Source: Hofstenia miamia (Eukaryota; Xenacoelomorpha; Acoela). Taken from it: a DNA stretch of 64,000 nt. Shown piece after piece: positions 35,791-49,900 of this stretch. Under the pieces are notes generated by a model, which made no database searches, was not told where the DNA came from, and saw only the letters and a list, made by a program, of their open reading frames with translations. The stretch covers positions 1,087,075 to 1,151,074 of the forward strand of contig SCFE01000054.1 in assembly GCA_004352715.1 (NCBI GenBank), in the 5' to 3' direction. A program made the position numbers and the translations under genes. The stretch's first letter is position 1; each line of letters opens with the position of its first letter.

Positions 35791-38700
35791 GAAGTTCTGC
35801 GACGTTGGTCGTTTCTACACGCATTATTATGTTAAATTTTCCATTATAACATATTCTTATGCATTTGCGTGTGCGAAGCTTTCCAAATGGGGAACAAATG
35901 CCCCTGTGATAAAAGTTTATTGCATTGACTTTTGTTGAACGTATTGGGCTGAAATCGATGCTGCTACTAACTAGTCAATTCTCTCACCAAAAATGTATAG
36001 AGAAAATATTAAATTCGATTACTTATGAACATTTCATGGTACTAATTATTATATTAGTTCAAATTTATAATGCAAACGATGATATCCTTTTAGGGGTTTC
36101 ATTTCACAAAATATTTGCAGCCTTCTACAATATTAAATGCTTATAAGTATCATTTTCAATTTCTTTACAACTGCTATGCAACTTAATGCTTATGTCTTAA
36201 CCCTTCAACTCCCAAACTCATATTGGAGTACTTCGATGAAATTTTAGGACAAAATATAAAATATAAATACAAATAGGGATAATTTGACTGTCGGATACCC
36301 AATATAATCCTCTAGTTAAATGAATTAAGTTGTTTCTAGAACAGTTCAACTGAACCTAGGAGTGGTTAAGAATGCAGTCAGAAAAAGTTGAACGCACATT
36401 GGGCAAATATTTTTCTAAAAGATTTGACTTGCGACAATGCGGTACTAGATAAAGAAGCAGGACAAGGAATTGGGAAGAATACCTTTTTGAGTAGACCCAG
36501 ACTAGGTCTATCATGCCAACTCGAGTAAAATATAATAGCTTTACTTATCATGCATTCCCTGACATTCAGGTGGGTGTAATTCCAAAGTAGCATAGTGGTG
36601 ATCTGGCAATCAGAGTTGTAAATGGGCCTGTGTCATCCGACATGTACCCGGCCCAATACATGTACTCTTGGAACTTAACATGTCTATTCGAGGCCAAACT
36701 TCGACCCGTAAATCATGTGTTTTAATCAAATTTTGGAATATGAAATAAATGTTGGAGAGTGAAAGCTCTTAGAAATTACATTCGATTCTACAGATAGAAG
36801 ATATCTTCATGGTGTTTTGAAAAGGCCTTCCTATTAAAAATAGGTGCATATTTAGAAGAGGTTGCTTGAAAAACAAACAAAACTGTGAGTATCATTTATA
36901 ATTCAGTTGGTAATTTTGACTAAACCCGTTTTCTTTAATTAGGCATTGTTATATGGACTTCATTTGCAACAGGGGACAGCTTTTTATTGTAAACCCTAAA
37001 TATATCCTACATATAATATCTATGTGCTAACTAGATACATGTAGGTAACCGGTTTCGAAATCATTAATTATATTTACAACATTAGTTATAGTCACAGAAG
37101 TTATAATATCGATGGATTAGTGTTTGAAAACTATCGATGGGAAGGCTAAGCCAAAAGAAAGACCGTTATTCCTTTGAATAACCCACTGAAAAGTAATTGC
37201 TTCTGTGAGGGTCTCATATGAAAAGAGTATAGCTTTCCATTGTTATATAAATCCAAACAATAATAAAGTAAAAAAATACGCTATCATAGATTTATTGTCC
37301 CTCAGCTTAGTTACGCTTTCACAAACGTAACAAGTACCTGTTGTCGTTTTTTAGTTATTCACATGTAATTCCAGTTAACTCGCCATGTGTGGATTTTGAA
37401 TTGAAACAAACTTTCTAATTGCATTAATTCTGTCAAATTTCAACAACTGATATTTATCAAATATTAAATTACACTGTTTTTACAAATTTCATATTATTAT
37501 CTCATAATAAAAAAATATTAAAGCGCGTTTTATTCCATTTTACTTGAACTTCATCTTTCTTCTTTTTTTCCATTGTTTTTTGTAGTTATGTTACACTAGT
37601 AACTGTACATACAACTAGGTTTAGGAAATGAAAATTCGTGTGGCCACAATTAGTCCAAAATTTCAGCGCTATTACTATTAAAAAAGTGTATCTACTTGAA
37701 TCGAATGAAAATTGTACTTAACAGAGTTTTCACTGTATTCGAGCGTTATTTAGAGTCTGCTATATTTATGAAAAATAGCCAGAGCAGTGGTGATAAAGGC
37801 CAGGAGGCCATAGCCCCTGATTTTGAATACATTATTATTTAAAATATAATAGCGTATGAATAAGCAAAATTACCATAGTTTTAGTAACTTTGTGCAAGTA
37901 GTGGCTTCTTCAAACCCAAGTTGTGTAAAGTCAAGCAATTACCCAACAATTTGAGCTTCGACTAATAACATAAAAACGAGAAATAAAAATCATTAGGCAA
38001 TAATATACATTTTTTAAACACTATGTACGGTCACTTTGTCAGACATAGCACATGTGATTTTTTAACTTGATCAGAGGTGTATTGGCTTGGATTCGAGCTT
38101 GTTATATAGTATGCAACGTATGAGCAGTCAATTAAAATTAATTAGTTTAATTTTTTTAAGTTATTAGTTATTTTATACAATGCAACATAGAAATCCGATA
38201 TTGCCAATTGCTTAAGTGGAAGGCTGTAAACATCCAATATCACCAGTGGCGGATCCAGAATAGATGTGTGCACTGTGAATTGTTGCACACCGTCAGCGTG
38301 GTACACTTACTGTGGTGCAGTGAAATTAAATTATTTTATCAAATTTGTTTGCTTTACATTAACCTGTATTTTCATTATAGGCACTTATATTAACATTGAA
38401 AAATGAACAACGATTTTGTCATTAACCCTCTGGTGATCAAAGCTCATATTGAAATACATTCATTTTTTATATTGATTAAATATAATTGTAAATTTGAAAA
38501 TGGCCTTATATCAGTTCAACAATATATCTCAATGGTGGAAGTGCCAAGATCTAATGAACATAGATCATATTTCAGCATTTATATTTCCAATCGACTTTAT
38601 TAAGCCAAGTGAATCCAGATATTTCACGGTTCGCAAAGATGGAAGTGAGCTGGGTTGGGCCAAAATGTCATGGGCTAAAATGGGCTTGATATTTTTGAGC

Positions 38701-39196
38701 TAAAATGTAAATACGTATTTTCCTTCTTAATATATATTTTACCAGTGCCGTCATGTTTTGATTGATTAAATTGAAATTAATGGGTTATTGTTGTTATAAC
38801 TGATAAATAAAGACTTTCATACTAACAATACTTTTGACAATCGGAAAGAAACAACAGCAGTGCTGGACTGACAGTGTCAGGAAGACGCATCCGACTGAGC
38901 AGTAACAGTCGGCAGTATCGAATTTGTCAATAGATGTGAAAAAACATCATATATATTAATCCTTTTTTAATTTTACTAGTAGTCATTAATATTTCCATTA
39001 TTATATGTATAAGCAAGTGCCAATGAAAAACTAAAAAATCTAAATGCTTCTGGCATAAAGTAATGGATATATATGAAGGTAAGCCAATGTAGAATTACTA
39101 TTTATAAGATCATGTTTAATGTTTTGACTTCTCCAGTTTTTAGTTCTGAATGACATCAATGTAGAATAGAGAAATGAATCATTTTTATGGACGTAT
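35791..39196. other. Non-coding AT-rich DNA
   Basis: No gene recognised. An isolated hAT-like end CAGTGGCGGATCCAG starts at 38244 without a visible partner. Other short frames lack splice or family support. Confidence 0.5.
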
Positions 39197-39300
39197 ATAC
39201 TCGCATATAAGCCGCGGGCCGACCTCGCATGTAAGCCGACCCTCTAAAACTGCTTTAAAATGGCCAGGTTTTGCAAAAACCCACATATAAGCCGACACAA
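39197..39300. mobile_element. Transposon end with CATATAAGCCGACC-type subterminal repeats
   Basis: Three near-copies of CGCATATAAGCCG (39211, 39229, 39284) lie within 100 bases. Such arrays of short direct repeats mark the ends of several DNA transposon families. The other end was not found. Confidence 0.4.
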
Positions 39301-40443
39301 AGCGTTATTTTCAAGAACTTCAGTTGATATAATATAATCCATGCTAGCAAATACAAAATTCTTCGATAAAGAAGTGATCCTTAGTTTTAGTAAACTTCAA
39401 TCAAAATGTTTTGTCTATGCTAGAATAAATGAAAACAATGCATGTGACACATTGAAATCAAATGAACTCAATGAAATTTGTTAACTGTGCAATCAAAAGA
39501 TGCCAGATGGAGCGTCTAATTAGATCATATTTGACGTCATTGAGAACATACTTTGGCTTTACATCATTTAGTTAATCATACTTAACTTTAAAAATAAAAA
39601 CAAACCTTAAAATTTATTACAAATTTTTGAGTAATGAATCATTCAATTTGTTGTGTGGTGAATTTTTTTTAAATAGGCATACAAGCTCTCAAATATTTAT
39701 AATTTGTGTATATATATATATATATATACTAAGCATTCATAGGCTCAATGCAATGCTTCCTACAAGGACATTAGCAGTAATAGCAATGTGTTTACAATAA
39801 TAAATATAATTAGTTAATATATACAACTACACTACAGATAATGTATGAGAAGCAAATGCGCACTGTGGAATACACGTTAAACTTCAATTATATTAGTTAA
39901 TAAGTTCCCTTCGTGTGAAAGAATTACATGAGAGCTAGGATGCATGACGAAAGACTAGAAAGTGTCAGCCTTATAGCATTGAGAGTGATGTTGCTGACGG
40001 CATTGCATTGTCTAAATTGGTGGATGCTCTTCAAGTAGCAAAACCAAGGAAGCTATTGTCATAAAAGACGTGATTTACATTTTTATTCAAATTTACTTTA
40101 TTTATTGGTTTTAATGTTAGCAGAGTTGCAAGTGACCCACGTGGCTCGTGGGTCATCTCTTTGCTTGGGTCACGTGGGTAACCTCTTTGCTTGGGTCAGT
40201 GTGGGTTATGAATCAATAGAGCTGACCCACTTGTAATACTGGCAGCACATTTTTATAAAATAAGTAGAACACAAAATCACTTAGTGAGTTTTCTATTTGA
40301 ATATATGCTTTTGTTTTGAACTGTGAGTAATACTGTATACATATAACTGTTTGTAAATTATATTGCCCTTCCTGAATGAAGGAACTGAAATCGCATTAAT
40401 TATCCTACTTAAATTTGAAATGTAAGCAAAAGTCCATTCCTTA

Positions 40444-40668
40444 GGCCACGGTTAGACTAGGTGATTGGTTAAAAGTGATCTGTCACTTTTGAAAGCGTTC
40501 CACGTCTAACCACCCTAGATAATTAGCGATGTGACGATCACAAGGAAATCAAACGCGCACGATTTCTTCGTGATCGTCGCATCGCTAATTATCTCGGGTG
40601 GTTAGACGTGCGATTCATTCAAAATGTGATAGATAACTTTTGAGCAAATCACTAGTCTAACCGTGGCC
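40444..40668. mobile_element. Foldback MITE, 225 bp, TTA target duplication
   Basis: Starts GGCCACGGTTAGACTAGGTG and ends with the inverse CTAGTCTAACCGTGGCC. TTA lies on both sides (40441-40443, 40669-40671), as for PIF/Harbinger-type elements. A second inner palindrome (CACGTCTAACCACCC...GGGTGGTTAGACGTG) makes nearly the whole element self-complementary. It has no coding capacity. Confidence 0.85.
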
Positions 40669-40798
40669 TTAGAAACACCACACACTGAAAAAAGCACTGC
40701 AAACACCAGCTGTGTTTTGACCATGAACCTCTGTAAACTTCGAGGTTTCTTCTCCTCTGACAGATTGGAACGGCGTTTCTCTTAGTATCGTCAATCTA

Positions 40799-41485
40799 GT
40801 GGAGGCAGATACTATATTGGCGTCAAGCAACTGCTGGAAACAAACAAAAGTTAAAGTAATAAGTCTATTGAAATATTCTAAACTCGCAATAAGAACGTGT
40901 TCAATTGAATTTCAACAGACTGGTGTTTATGAAAAAAAGGATTTAAGTTCTGAAAATATACCAGTAGTTTCTGTTACTATGGATCCAGAGAAATATAGTG
41001 AAATTGATTATGTAATGTGCTATTATGTAGCTGGATATAGCGAACTCTCTTAAATCCATACTGAACGGTAATTCATGTCGTTCTAATCTCACTGAATCGA
41101 AAGCCTGTGTTGTAAATTTTAACGTTTATGAAAATGAAAGTGTTCTTGAACTTCGTAATCGAGGTGAATTGACGCACCCATCCGATTTATTGATTTGTCT
41201 TGTCATTTATTTCTTTCAGGTTTTTGATGAAATAACAAAAGAATCCACTTTTACGAAGTTTCTGGCATCTGGAAAGAATATTTTTGATCAATATTCCATT
41301 ATTTGTGAGAAAAATATTCCTTCATTTTTAGTAACAATTTGTAACAATTGTGGTGATGATTCATATTTTAAATTTGCTTCTCGCAAAACATTTAATTGTT
41401 TGATGTCAAATCATTGTAAAAAATTTAATGAACGATCACAGTGCCAACGTCAAAATAGTGTACAAAAGATTTGCAAATATAAATA
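40799..41485 (+). pseudogene. Transposase C-terminal fragment, P-element/THAP9-like
   Basis: Across one frameshift near 41040 the plus strand reads YYVAGYSELS, NSCRSNLTESK, LELRNRGELTHPSDLL and VFDEITKES. This order (GY..., Cys pair, NRG-L-PS) recalls the C-terminal part of P-element-type transposases. It lies within the hAT element and may be a separate nested insertion. The assignment is tentative. Confidence 0.4.
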
Positions 41486-41722
41486 AGGTTTTCTTTTTGA
41501 TTTATTTAATATTAAATTTGCATAACATTAAATATACAATTATTTATATTTAGTTAATTCAAATGTTTTATTCGTATAATTTAAAATGGCTGATTAAAAC
41601 TATTATGACGTTTTTATCAATGGCCACAAGTTGAACACTGATTAAAAGTAGTTCTCGTCCATGTTTACAGAGGCCATGGTTTTAACAATCTGGCCAATAA
41701 CGACAATTTATCAGCAAATGAA

Positions 41723-42631
41723 ATGCATCACCTTATTAGAAATAATATCTATTGTATAAAACCGGCCCCTTCATCATTAACTTCTCAAGTTTGGGCAAAT
41801 TTTGGATTCATTTATGATGAAAACAACACCGAATTATTTGGCTGGGTTACTTGCAAAAAATGTTCTGTAATAAAAAAGATGGGAACAGAAAATCTATCTG
41901 ATCACCTGAAACAGTGTACTCATTCTGTAAACACATCTTCACAAAGCTTGCTTAAATTCCCACGAAGAGATATTTGATTGACAGAAAAGGAATCATCTGC
42001 TACTTTAAAAATGGTTGCTACTGGATATGTTTCATTTAATTTTGTTGGCAGTGCTGGACACTTATTGATTTGGGATCCAAGTACAATGTAGCAAATGCTG
42101 ATAAAATACTGTATTCAAGGGAAACTATTAGAAACCATTCTTTAAAAAAGATTGTGCAAGTTCATACGATCATTAACAAAAATGTTTCTAATGCCCCATT
42201 AAAAAAGAGGTGTCATTTGTTGACAACTGATGATGTTAGGAAAAGAGCAATAATGTATTTTTCCGTTTTCTGGATTGCTCCTGAATCTGGTATTCGTAAA
42301 CACGCTCTTTACAAATGCTCACGATTTATTGGTAAGCATGAAGCTGCAAATATTTGCAATGTCATTGGCACAAATTTGGAAGAGTTAGGATGCAGCCTCA
42401 ACCTAAGTCCGTGCATTACTGATTTGGGTAGTAATATTGTTTTTGCGACAAAGCCAAATTTTGGACATCAATAACACAATATCATTTGATATTGATAATG
42501 AGGAGGACAGGGAGAGATTCCTTTCTCAAATACATGATGAAATTCTGCCTTCAAGAAACCAACTTGCAGATAAAAATGTGGAGGCGCTTTCTGTTCTTGC
42601 GCATGTATATAAAACTGATTTGATTTGTTAA
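41723..42631 (+). pseudogene. hAT transposase remnant with BED zinc finger
   Basis: The first frame has a BED-type finger: SLTSQVWANFGFIYDENNTE, CKKC, then NLSDHLKQCTH. After a stop and frameshift the frame from about 42070 gives TTDDVRKRAIMYFSVFW and CITDLGSNIVFATKPNF, which matches the catalytic TD-GSN region of hAT enzymes. A further shift leads to an acidic tail (DIDNEEDRERFLSQIHDE). Several breaks rule out activity. Confidence 0.72.
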
Positions 42632-42808
42632 CTAATTTTTTTGAGGAAATACATTTTATTTCTTAATTTTTGCCCCGGCATAGTTTTGAATTCTGATGGG
42701 TCAGTGGGTCAGCACGGCGTGGGTAATGGTTCAATAAAACGTGGGTCACTGTGGGTAGTGGGTCAGTAGGATTGACCAACTTGCAACATATATATATATA
42801 TATATATA

Positions 42809-43808
42809 NNNNNNNNNNNNNNNNNNNNNNNNNNNNNNNNNNNNNNNNNNNNNNNNNNNNNNNNNNNNNNNNNNNNNNNNNNNNNNNNNNNNNNNNNNNN
42901 NNNNNNNNNNNNNNNNNNNNNNNNNNNNNNNNNNNNNNNNNNNNNNNNNNNNNNNNNNNNNNNNNNNNNNNNNNNNNNNNNNNNNNNNNNNNNNNNNNNN
43001 NNNNNNNNNNNNNNNNNNNNNNNNNNNNNNNNNNNNNNNNNNNNNNNNNNNNNNNNNNNNNNNNNNNNNNNNNNNNNNNNNNNNNNNNNNNNNNNNNNNN
43101 NNNNNNNNNNNNNNNNNNNNNNNNNNNNNNNNNNNNNNNNNNNNNNNNNNNNNNNNNNNNNNNNNNNNNNNNNNNNNNNNNNNNNNNNNNNNNNNNNNNN
43201 NNNNNNNNNNNNNNNNNNNNNNNNNNNNNNNNNNNNNNNNNNNNNNNNNNNNNNNNNNNNNNNNNNNNNNNNNNNNNNNNNNNNNNNNNNNNNNNNNNNN
43301 NNNNNNNNNNNNNNNNNNNNNNNNNNNNNNNNNNNNNNNNNNNNNNNNNNNNNNNNNNNNNNNNNNNNNNNNNNNNNNNNNNNNNNNNNNNNNNNNNNNN
43401 NNNNNNNNNNNNNNNNNNNNNNNNNNNNNNNNNNNNNNNNNNNNNNNNNNNNNNNNNNNNNNNNNNNNNNNNNNNNNNNNNNNNNNNNNNNNNNNNNNNN
43501 NNNNNNNNNNNNNNNNNNNNNNNNNNNNNNNNNNNNNNNNNNNNNNNNNNNNNNNNNNNNNNNNNNNNNNNNNNNNNNNNNNNNNNNNNNNNNNNNNNNN
43601 NNNNNNNNNNNNNNNNNNNNNNNNNNNNNNNNNNNNNNNNNNNNNNNNNNNNNNNNNNNNNNNNNNNNNNNNNNNNNNNNNNNNNNNNNNNNNNNNNNNN
43701 NNNNNNNNNNNNNNNNNNNNNNNNNNNNNNNNNNNNNNNNNNNNNNNNNNNNNNNNNNNNNNNNNNNNNNNNNNNNNNNNNNNNNNNNNNNNNNNNNNNN
43801 NNNNNNNN
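42809..43808. other. Assembly gap, 1000 N
   Basis: Placeholder gap entered through a TA run. The second copy of the VWD gene block begins at the next base. Confidence 0.98.
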
Positions 43809-43967
43809 ATTGAGTTGTTTGCCTGAAGTCTCCTGTTTTCCAGGTTATTATTAGTTTTACAGCATAAATTGCGTGAGAACTTCTAAGCAGTTATTTATAG
43901 ATTTCTTCCAATGAATGTGGGTTGTTAAAAGTATGATTCTCGGAGTTAATTTTTTAAATCGATTTAG

Positions 43968-46900
43968 GCTCTCAATGTTCAATGCGGTACTAATGGTGCA
44001 ACCTGTGCGAGAGAAGCCGCAATTTATATTAGAAACACAACGGTGATTAAACTTTTGGCAAGATCAGAAATTGAGATTAATGGAGAAACCATCTCAAGCA
44101 GTGAGGAAGGTTACTTTTATCAGCGATCTAACGGCATCAGGATCGACAGACCCGGCCTTTTCACTGTAGTAAAAGTTAATATGGCTGACATAAAGTTCAA
44201 AATTACTTGGAACGGAGGTAAAGTTTTGAAATATTTTATTATTGATTATAAGAGCTTTTGTAATTTTTTTGTGGAAAACTAAGTTATGACAATATTTTAG
44301 CGACCTCATTGTATATTTACTTGAATCCTATACACAAAAACAATGTGCGTGGTATGTGTGGCAACTACAATGATAACGGTATTGATGATTATCTTCAAAG
44401 TAATGGAATCACCCAGACATCTGCCAATGTTATGGAATTTGGAAAATCATGGCAATTGGATGATGCATGCCCGGAGCCTGTTGTATTACCTGTTACAATA
44501 GTATGTTCAGAAATCATTAACATAATATTGCATAATATAACATATTCTGTCCTTCCACAGTAAATGCGATAGAATCAAAAATATTAGTCTCAATTGAAAA
44601 TTCTGTGTAGGGAAACCTCTACTGATATGTATTAGTATATTAATCAAGTATTTTTTGTTGTTTTGATATTGTAATATTAGCATATATAGTACAGGATTTT
44701 AAAATTTACATACTAAGCTTTTTCCTTTATTGATTTTGAAGCAATTCAGGCTTGTACATGACGATGTACTGTTGCTGCCGCTGTGTATTTTCGTTTTTGA
44801 TTAATGAACTCGAGCTGGGTCGCATACTGTGACGTTGAATATTTTAAATTTAAAATGGATACATAATGTCCATTATAGCTTTCTGGAAAAATGAGAAAAC
44901 TCTTCATTGTAGAAATTTTCAGTAGCTTCCAATTCCTCGAATAATATAACATTTGAGATTTCTAACATTGTTAAAACATTAAACGTGTACATTTAGGCTA
45001 TGTTTATTACCAAATAACATCCTATTGGTTTAAAATTTTTTACATTTGGTAATGTCTTTATCATATTTACTCCAAGAATCTTTTTTAGGAATCAAAAATG
45101 AAAATTTACATTTCGATGTTTTATACGATTTTTTTTTAGAATTAGTGCTTTCTTGCATGTAGCCTTAGTAAATGTTGAAGTGTTGTGGATCCATTCTATA
45201 ACGTGAATTCTTGTATTTAGCTAAACCATAATAAGCTTACTTGGGCTCAAACAATGTGCGCGAAGATAAATGATGTGGAGACGTTTGGAGAGTGCCATAA
45301 GTTGTTACCGCAACTTCTTTACTATCAGGACTGTATGTTTGACTCGCAATCATGCGATCGTGGTGGTGACTGCGAATGTCTTTGTACAGCAGTTCAGAGG
45401 TACGCAGACGAATGTTGTATTAAACATCATGTTTGTGTAGATTGGAGAAATGAACATTATTGCCGTAAGCTTTTTCAAATTTAAGTTAAATACTTCATGC
45501 ATTCGAAATTTAGCTCAAGTATTAAGCTTCATCCTATTAAATAATAAATACGTTCTATAGTACGAATTCCCTGTTTAATATACATTAAATGATATTAAGA
45601 TGCATGCAATAAATCATCATTTGAAGAAATCTATAGTACGAATTCCCTGTTTAATACATTAAATGATATTAAGATGCATGCAATAAATCACCATTTGAAG
45701 AAATTTTGCAATACAGTTTGTACGTATCATACTGTATGTAGCCAAAGGTGGACATGGAATAAGGTCGTATCCACAACTATAGAATTGGGATATCTAAAGT
45801 CAGTCCACATCTGCTAATGCAGAATTAGCATCCATGAAATGCAATCCACGAACTTTAATTGCAATTTTAAGAATTATTGTTTTTATAAATTTGAGAATTA
45901 ATTTTTGCTTTTCAAATTTATTCCAATAGGATGCGGTTTGTTGCAGTTAAGGATGGTCGCCCGCTTTTTCTGGCGACAAGGGGAAATGCATGAGTTGATA
46001 TCTATTTATGAACTTAATATGTTGTTTTGCAATGATGAAATTACAATTATAACTGATGTACCAGAATAATAATAAACCACAATTACCACGCTGATTCCAA
46101 GTTTTAGAGCAAAACAGCTAAGCACATCAGTGATAAACCACTTAATATGGAAAAAACGGTAATACAAATTTCTAATGTCCAGATTCCTCAGTAAAACCAC
46201 AACAAAGTTATATCACTTGATCCGAATGCCGTATTCTCTTCAAATTTTGCAATTCACATTCGAGTGGACGTAAATTATCCATAAATATGCATAGACGTAT
46301 CCAATCCATATCCATCTTTGCATATAACTCTGATTTGCTGAAATAAATATTTTAAATGGTGTTCTATGACCTAACCGTGTGCTAGTTACAATATATAAAT
46401 GTTAGTGTTAATTCTCAACTTTAAATGCCGACACATAAATCGATGTAATGTTAAGAAAACATGTATACATAGCTGGAGCTCTATGTTCTGATTTTAGAAG
46501 ACATCTATGAAAATTAAGCGGATAATTATGTATCTATGTAACAGCTATTTAGCCTGTGGCTGTGACTATTGCGAAGAAGAAGACTATTTTATTCAAATCA
46601 ACAATACTACTCATCGCTTGAATATAACCTGTCCGGTGTATAGAATCTGTGGACCCGCATGTCCTCTCACCTGTCAGAACTATGTGTCACAAGAAGCTGA
46701 ACCTTGTGCAGATAATAACTGTTATGAAGGTTGTTTCTGCAAACCAGGCTATGTGTTTGACGGTAAGAAATTTTGTTTTAAAATCAATATGTTTCGCTAA
46801 AAGCAGCATTTGATCTTTAAGAGTTTGTTACTTCTATTAGGACTGTAATAATTACGAAAATCTGTAATCGGTTAATCGCCAAAAAATCTGTAATTTGATT

Positions 46901-49900
46901 GAAGCATTTGATTTAAAAAACTGGAAAGTATTATAATGAAGAAAAACATTCGTAGATCGCCACTATGAATTTGTAGCTCAAGTATCAACTTTGTAGGAAG
47001 TATGAAAATACATAGTAATTTATAATTAGGATAGCCTGTAGCAAACCTTTTGTATTCTAAATTTATGTATGCATGCAAAGGAAGCAATTTACCAATTGGC
47101 GAGTAATCCATTGCATTTGTAAAATGGATTAATACGGCGGCACCGATTAATTCATTGTTACAGGCCTAATTTCTACGTACTCAGCAGTTAATATAATTCG
47201 TAAAGTTAAGAAATCCAGGAAATTTTAAAAATTATTTCTTTAAACTTTCCTAATCCTGTTTATATGCTATAGAACTAGAACAAATTTAAAAAATAAAACA
47301 ATGCACCAAACCAATTAAAATAGTTATTTTCGTGGTATTGATGCAGATACAGAAAGATTAATTACTGGCTGTTGTTAACACAGCATATATGATTATCTTC
47401 ATAAAATAAGCTAGGCCACTATTTGAAGAACATTTCCAGTGTATGCATTGACTTGTGTTGGCCGTAGACATGATTTTTTTCCAGATTGTACTGATCCTAT
47501 TATGTTTTAAATTACTATTTAGAAATGTAAAAATTATTTCGCGTAAACCATGCATTTATATGCAGTACTCGGGTTAACGGATCTCGATTGGAAAGTTTCC
47601 TAAAACTCAGTTGATACTAATTTAGGGCATATTTTTCAGATTAAGGCTTATTCCCGGCGTAGTTTTAGCTAATACTCTGCTAAATTTAGAATTTTCAGAT
47701 ACCAACAAGAGACAATGACAATGCTACAAATCTATGCTTGTATAAAAAAATTTGTTCATAGTCTCCGTCCAGCTGGAAAATATGCTGGAAATAACCTTTT
47801 CCAACACTACACTAACAATGACGAACTTAGGACATATTTGCAAGACGCAAGCAATATAAATGATGCTTTTGCGAGTGGTGCTAGCTGGTTCTCCAGGCAG
47901 CCTTAATTGCTACAATTATTTAAAAAAATTTAATTTGACAGTGTTAAATATGCAGCTCAATTTCAGGAACTTCTTTTCAAATACTCATACTTTAGAATTG
48001 ACGAAGAAATGCGTTTTACCTCCTGAATGCCCCTGTGCATTAAGAAATACGACATCAAACATCCCAAGCGATATTATATTTGTACCTGCAGGATATACGT
48101 ACTACGAAACAGAGTGTAAAAAATGGTAAGAAACTCTCACACTTGTTTCTAAATATTTTATGTAACAAACTTAAGTTGTCTTTTAAAGCAATTTTATGAA
48201 GTCATGCGTTCCTTAATTTCTTATACCAATGTCAGCTAATTTCAGGTGCTAAGGAATACTGTAATAATTGTTGTGGAGAATGTGTTGAATATACATGTAT
48301 TTTGTCCTTCTTGGTATACAAAGGACTTCTTTTTTCANTTTCAGGGAACTGGTTATTTTTAGCTACTTCATATATGCATCACTCTGTTCGGGATGTATTT
48401 TATAAAGCAACTTTCGATAAATGGATTATTAGACTGGAAATCAAATAGAAAATCTTTAAATGTTGTATGTATTTTTTGCTATTTTTTGCATTTTTACCAT
48501 GCTGAGATTCATGAAGTGAATATTTTACTAAGATTTGTTCAATTTAAAAATTTCAAAATTATTGACAAAACACGATATTTAGAAAAGTTTCACATCTTTG
48601 AACTATGTCATATATTATTAGAAGAGATTTTTAGCAAACTTCTGAGTTGTTTAGTGTGTGCGCAGAAGCCGGTCACATTGTCTGTGATAACTCAGATTGT
48701 CAAGAATGCGACAAAACGTTTGAAATTCAGTGTGGAGAGAATGGCAAATGTGTTTCACGTCTCTACGTTTGCGATGGAAAACAAGACTGTCCAAATGGCG
48801 AGGACGAGCAGGATTGTGGTAAGTTAATGCTATTGACCATGTCCTAATGGTTAGCAATTCCACTACCTAATGTATTGCAGAACAATCATCTTAATACCAT
48901 GACATTAAATATTCAATCTGCAATAGACTTTAACATAAATTGCTCTCTTAAGATAAACGTGATTTGTGCGGATTCAAATGCTTTAGTTTAGACGATTATG
49001 CTGAAAAAATAATGATTGAATTGTTTATATGTTTAAATTTAGGCCCGGAAGAGTGTGAAGACTATTCCTGTGATAACGGACAAACATGTTACAACGATTC
49101 ATCTCTCTGTGATAAAGTTAGCGACTGCATTGACGGTAGTGATGAAATTGAATGTAACTACACGTGTGAAAATAATGAGTTCCAGTGCAATATCAGCAAG
49201 TTATGCATTCCATTGCCTTTTGTAAGTAATCTCACTCTTCTGTCAAAACAGATTGAAAATTTAAATTTTACAAATTTAATCAACAAATAGGAAATGTAAT
49301 TATTGATGAGTTCTGGTTAAAATCAATCAAAAATTTAAACTTATGAGTTTCTTCATTTAAAAATTTTTATCATAAATTCAGTTGTTTTTATTCTGTACTT
49401 GGTTAATAGTGGTTTTGCTAAATTATCCTCAATGTATGTAGGTGACAAGTCTGGTGTTTGGCAAAAATATACATTGTTACATTTGTGAAGCCAATACTTT
49501 TAATATCTTTATGCTAGAGACCTGCGCAAGGAAGGGTTAGCAATTCCAGCACAGGAAGAATGTCAGGCAGTGCTACAGAAGTAATATGAAGTCTAACAAA
49601 TTCAATGTTAAATTGATTAAATGCTGTTAGTAAAGTTTGAGGTGGCACTTCTTTGTTTTTATGTTTGTAATGCATAATACTAAACTACTTTGTTATTGAT
49701 GCAAACTAGTCAAATATTTATGATGTAGTACTATGGTTGGTCTAATTGTAAATCAACTAGAAGTTAACCGAAATTGGAAAAAGCAAAAAAACTAGGGTGC
49801 TGCAGAAATTATATATATATATAATTTTTTCGAATACTTTATCTAGGTTTGTGATGGTGAAACTGATTGCATAGAAGTAGGTGATAATAGTGATGAAACA

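Larger units (their letters stand above)
40121..42788 (+). mobile_element. Decayed hAT element with nested insertions
   Basis: The left end CAGAGTTGCAAGTGACCCAC and the right region GGATTGACCAACTTGCAAC are inverted copies (GTTGCAAGT core). GTGGGTCA/TGACCCAC subterminal repeats crowd both ends (40130-40230 and 42700-42775). A BED-finger transposase remnant lies inside on the plus strand. The last bases are cut off by a TA run and a gap, so the target duplication cannot be checked. Confidence 0.7.

Noticed and set aside
38208-38703. Three overlapping short frames
   Set aside because: Overlapping frames in different phases, low complexity composition, next to a transposon-end motif.
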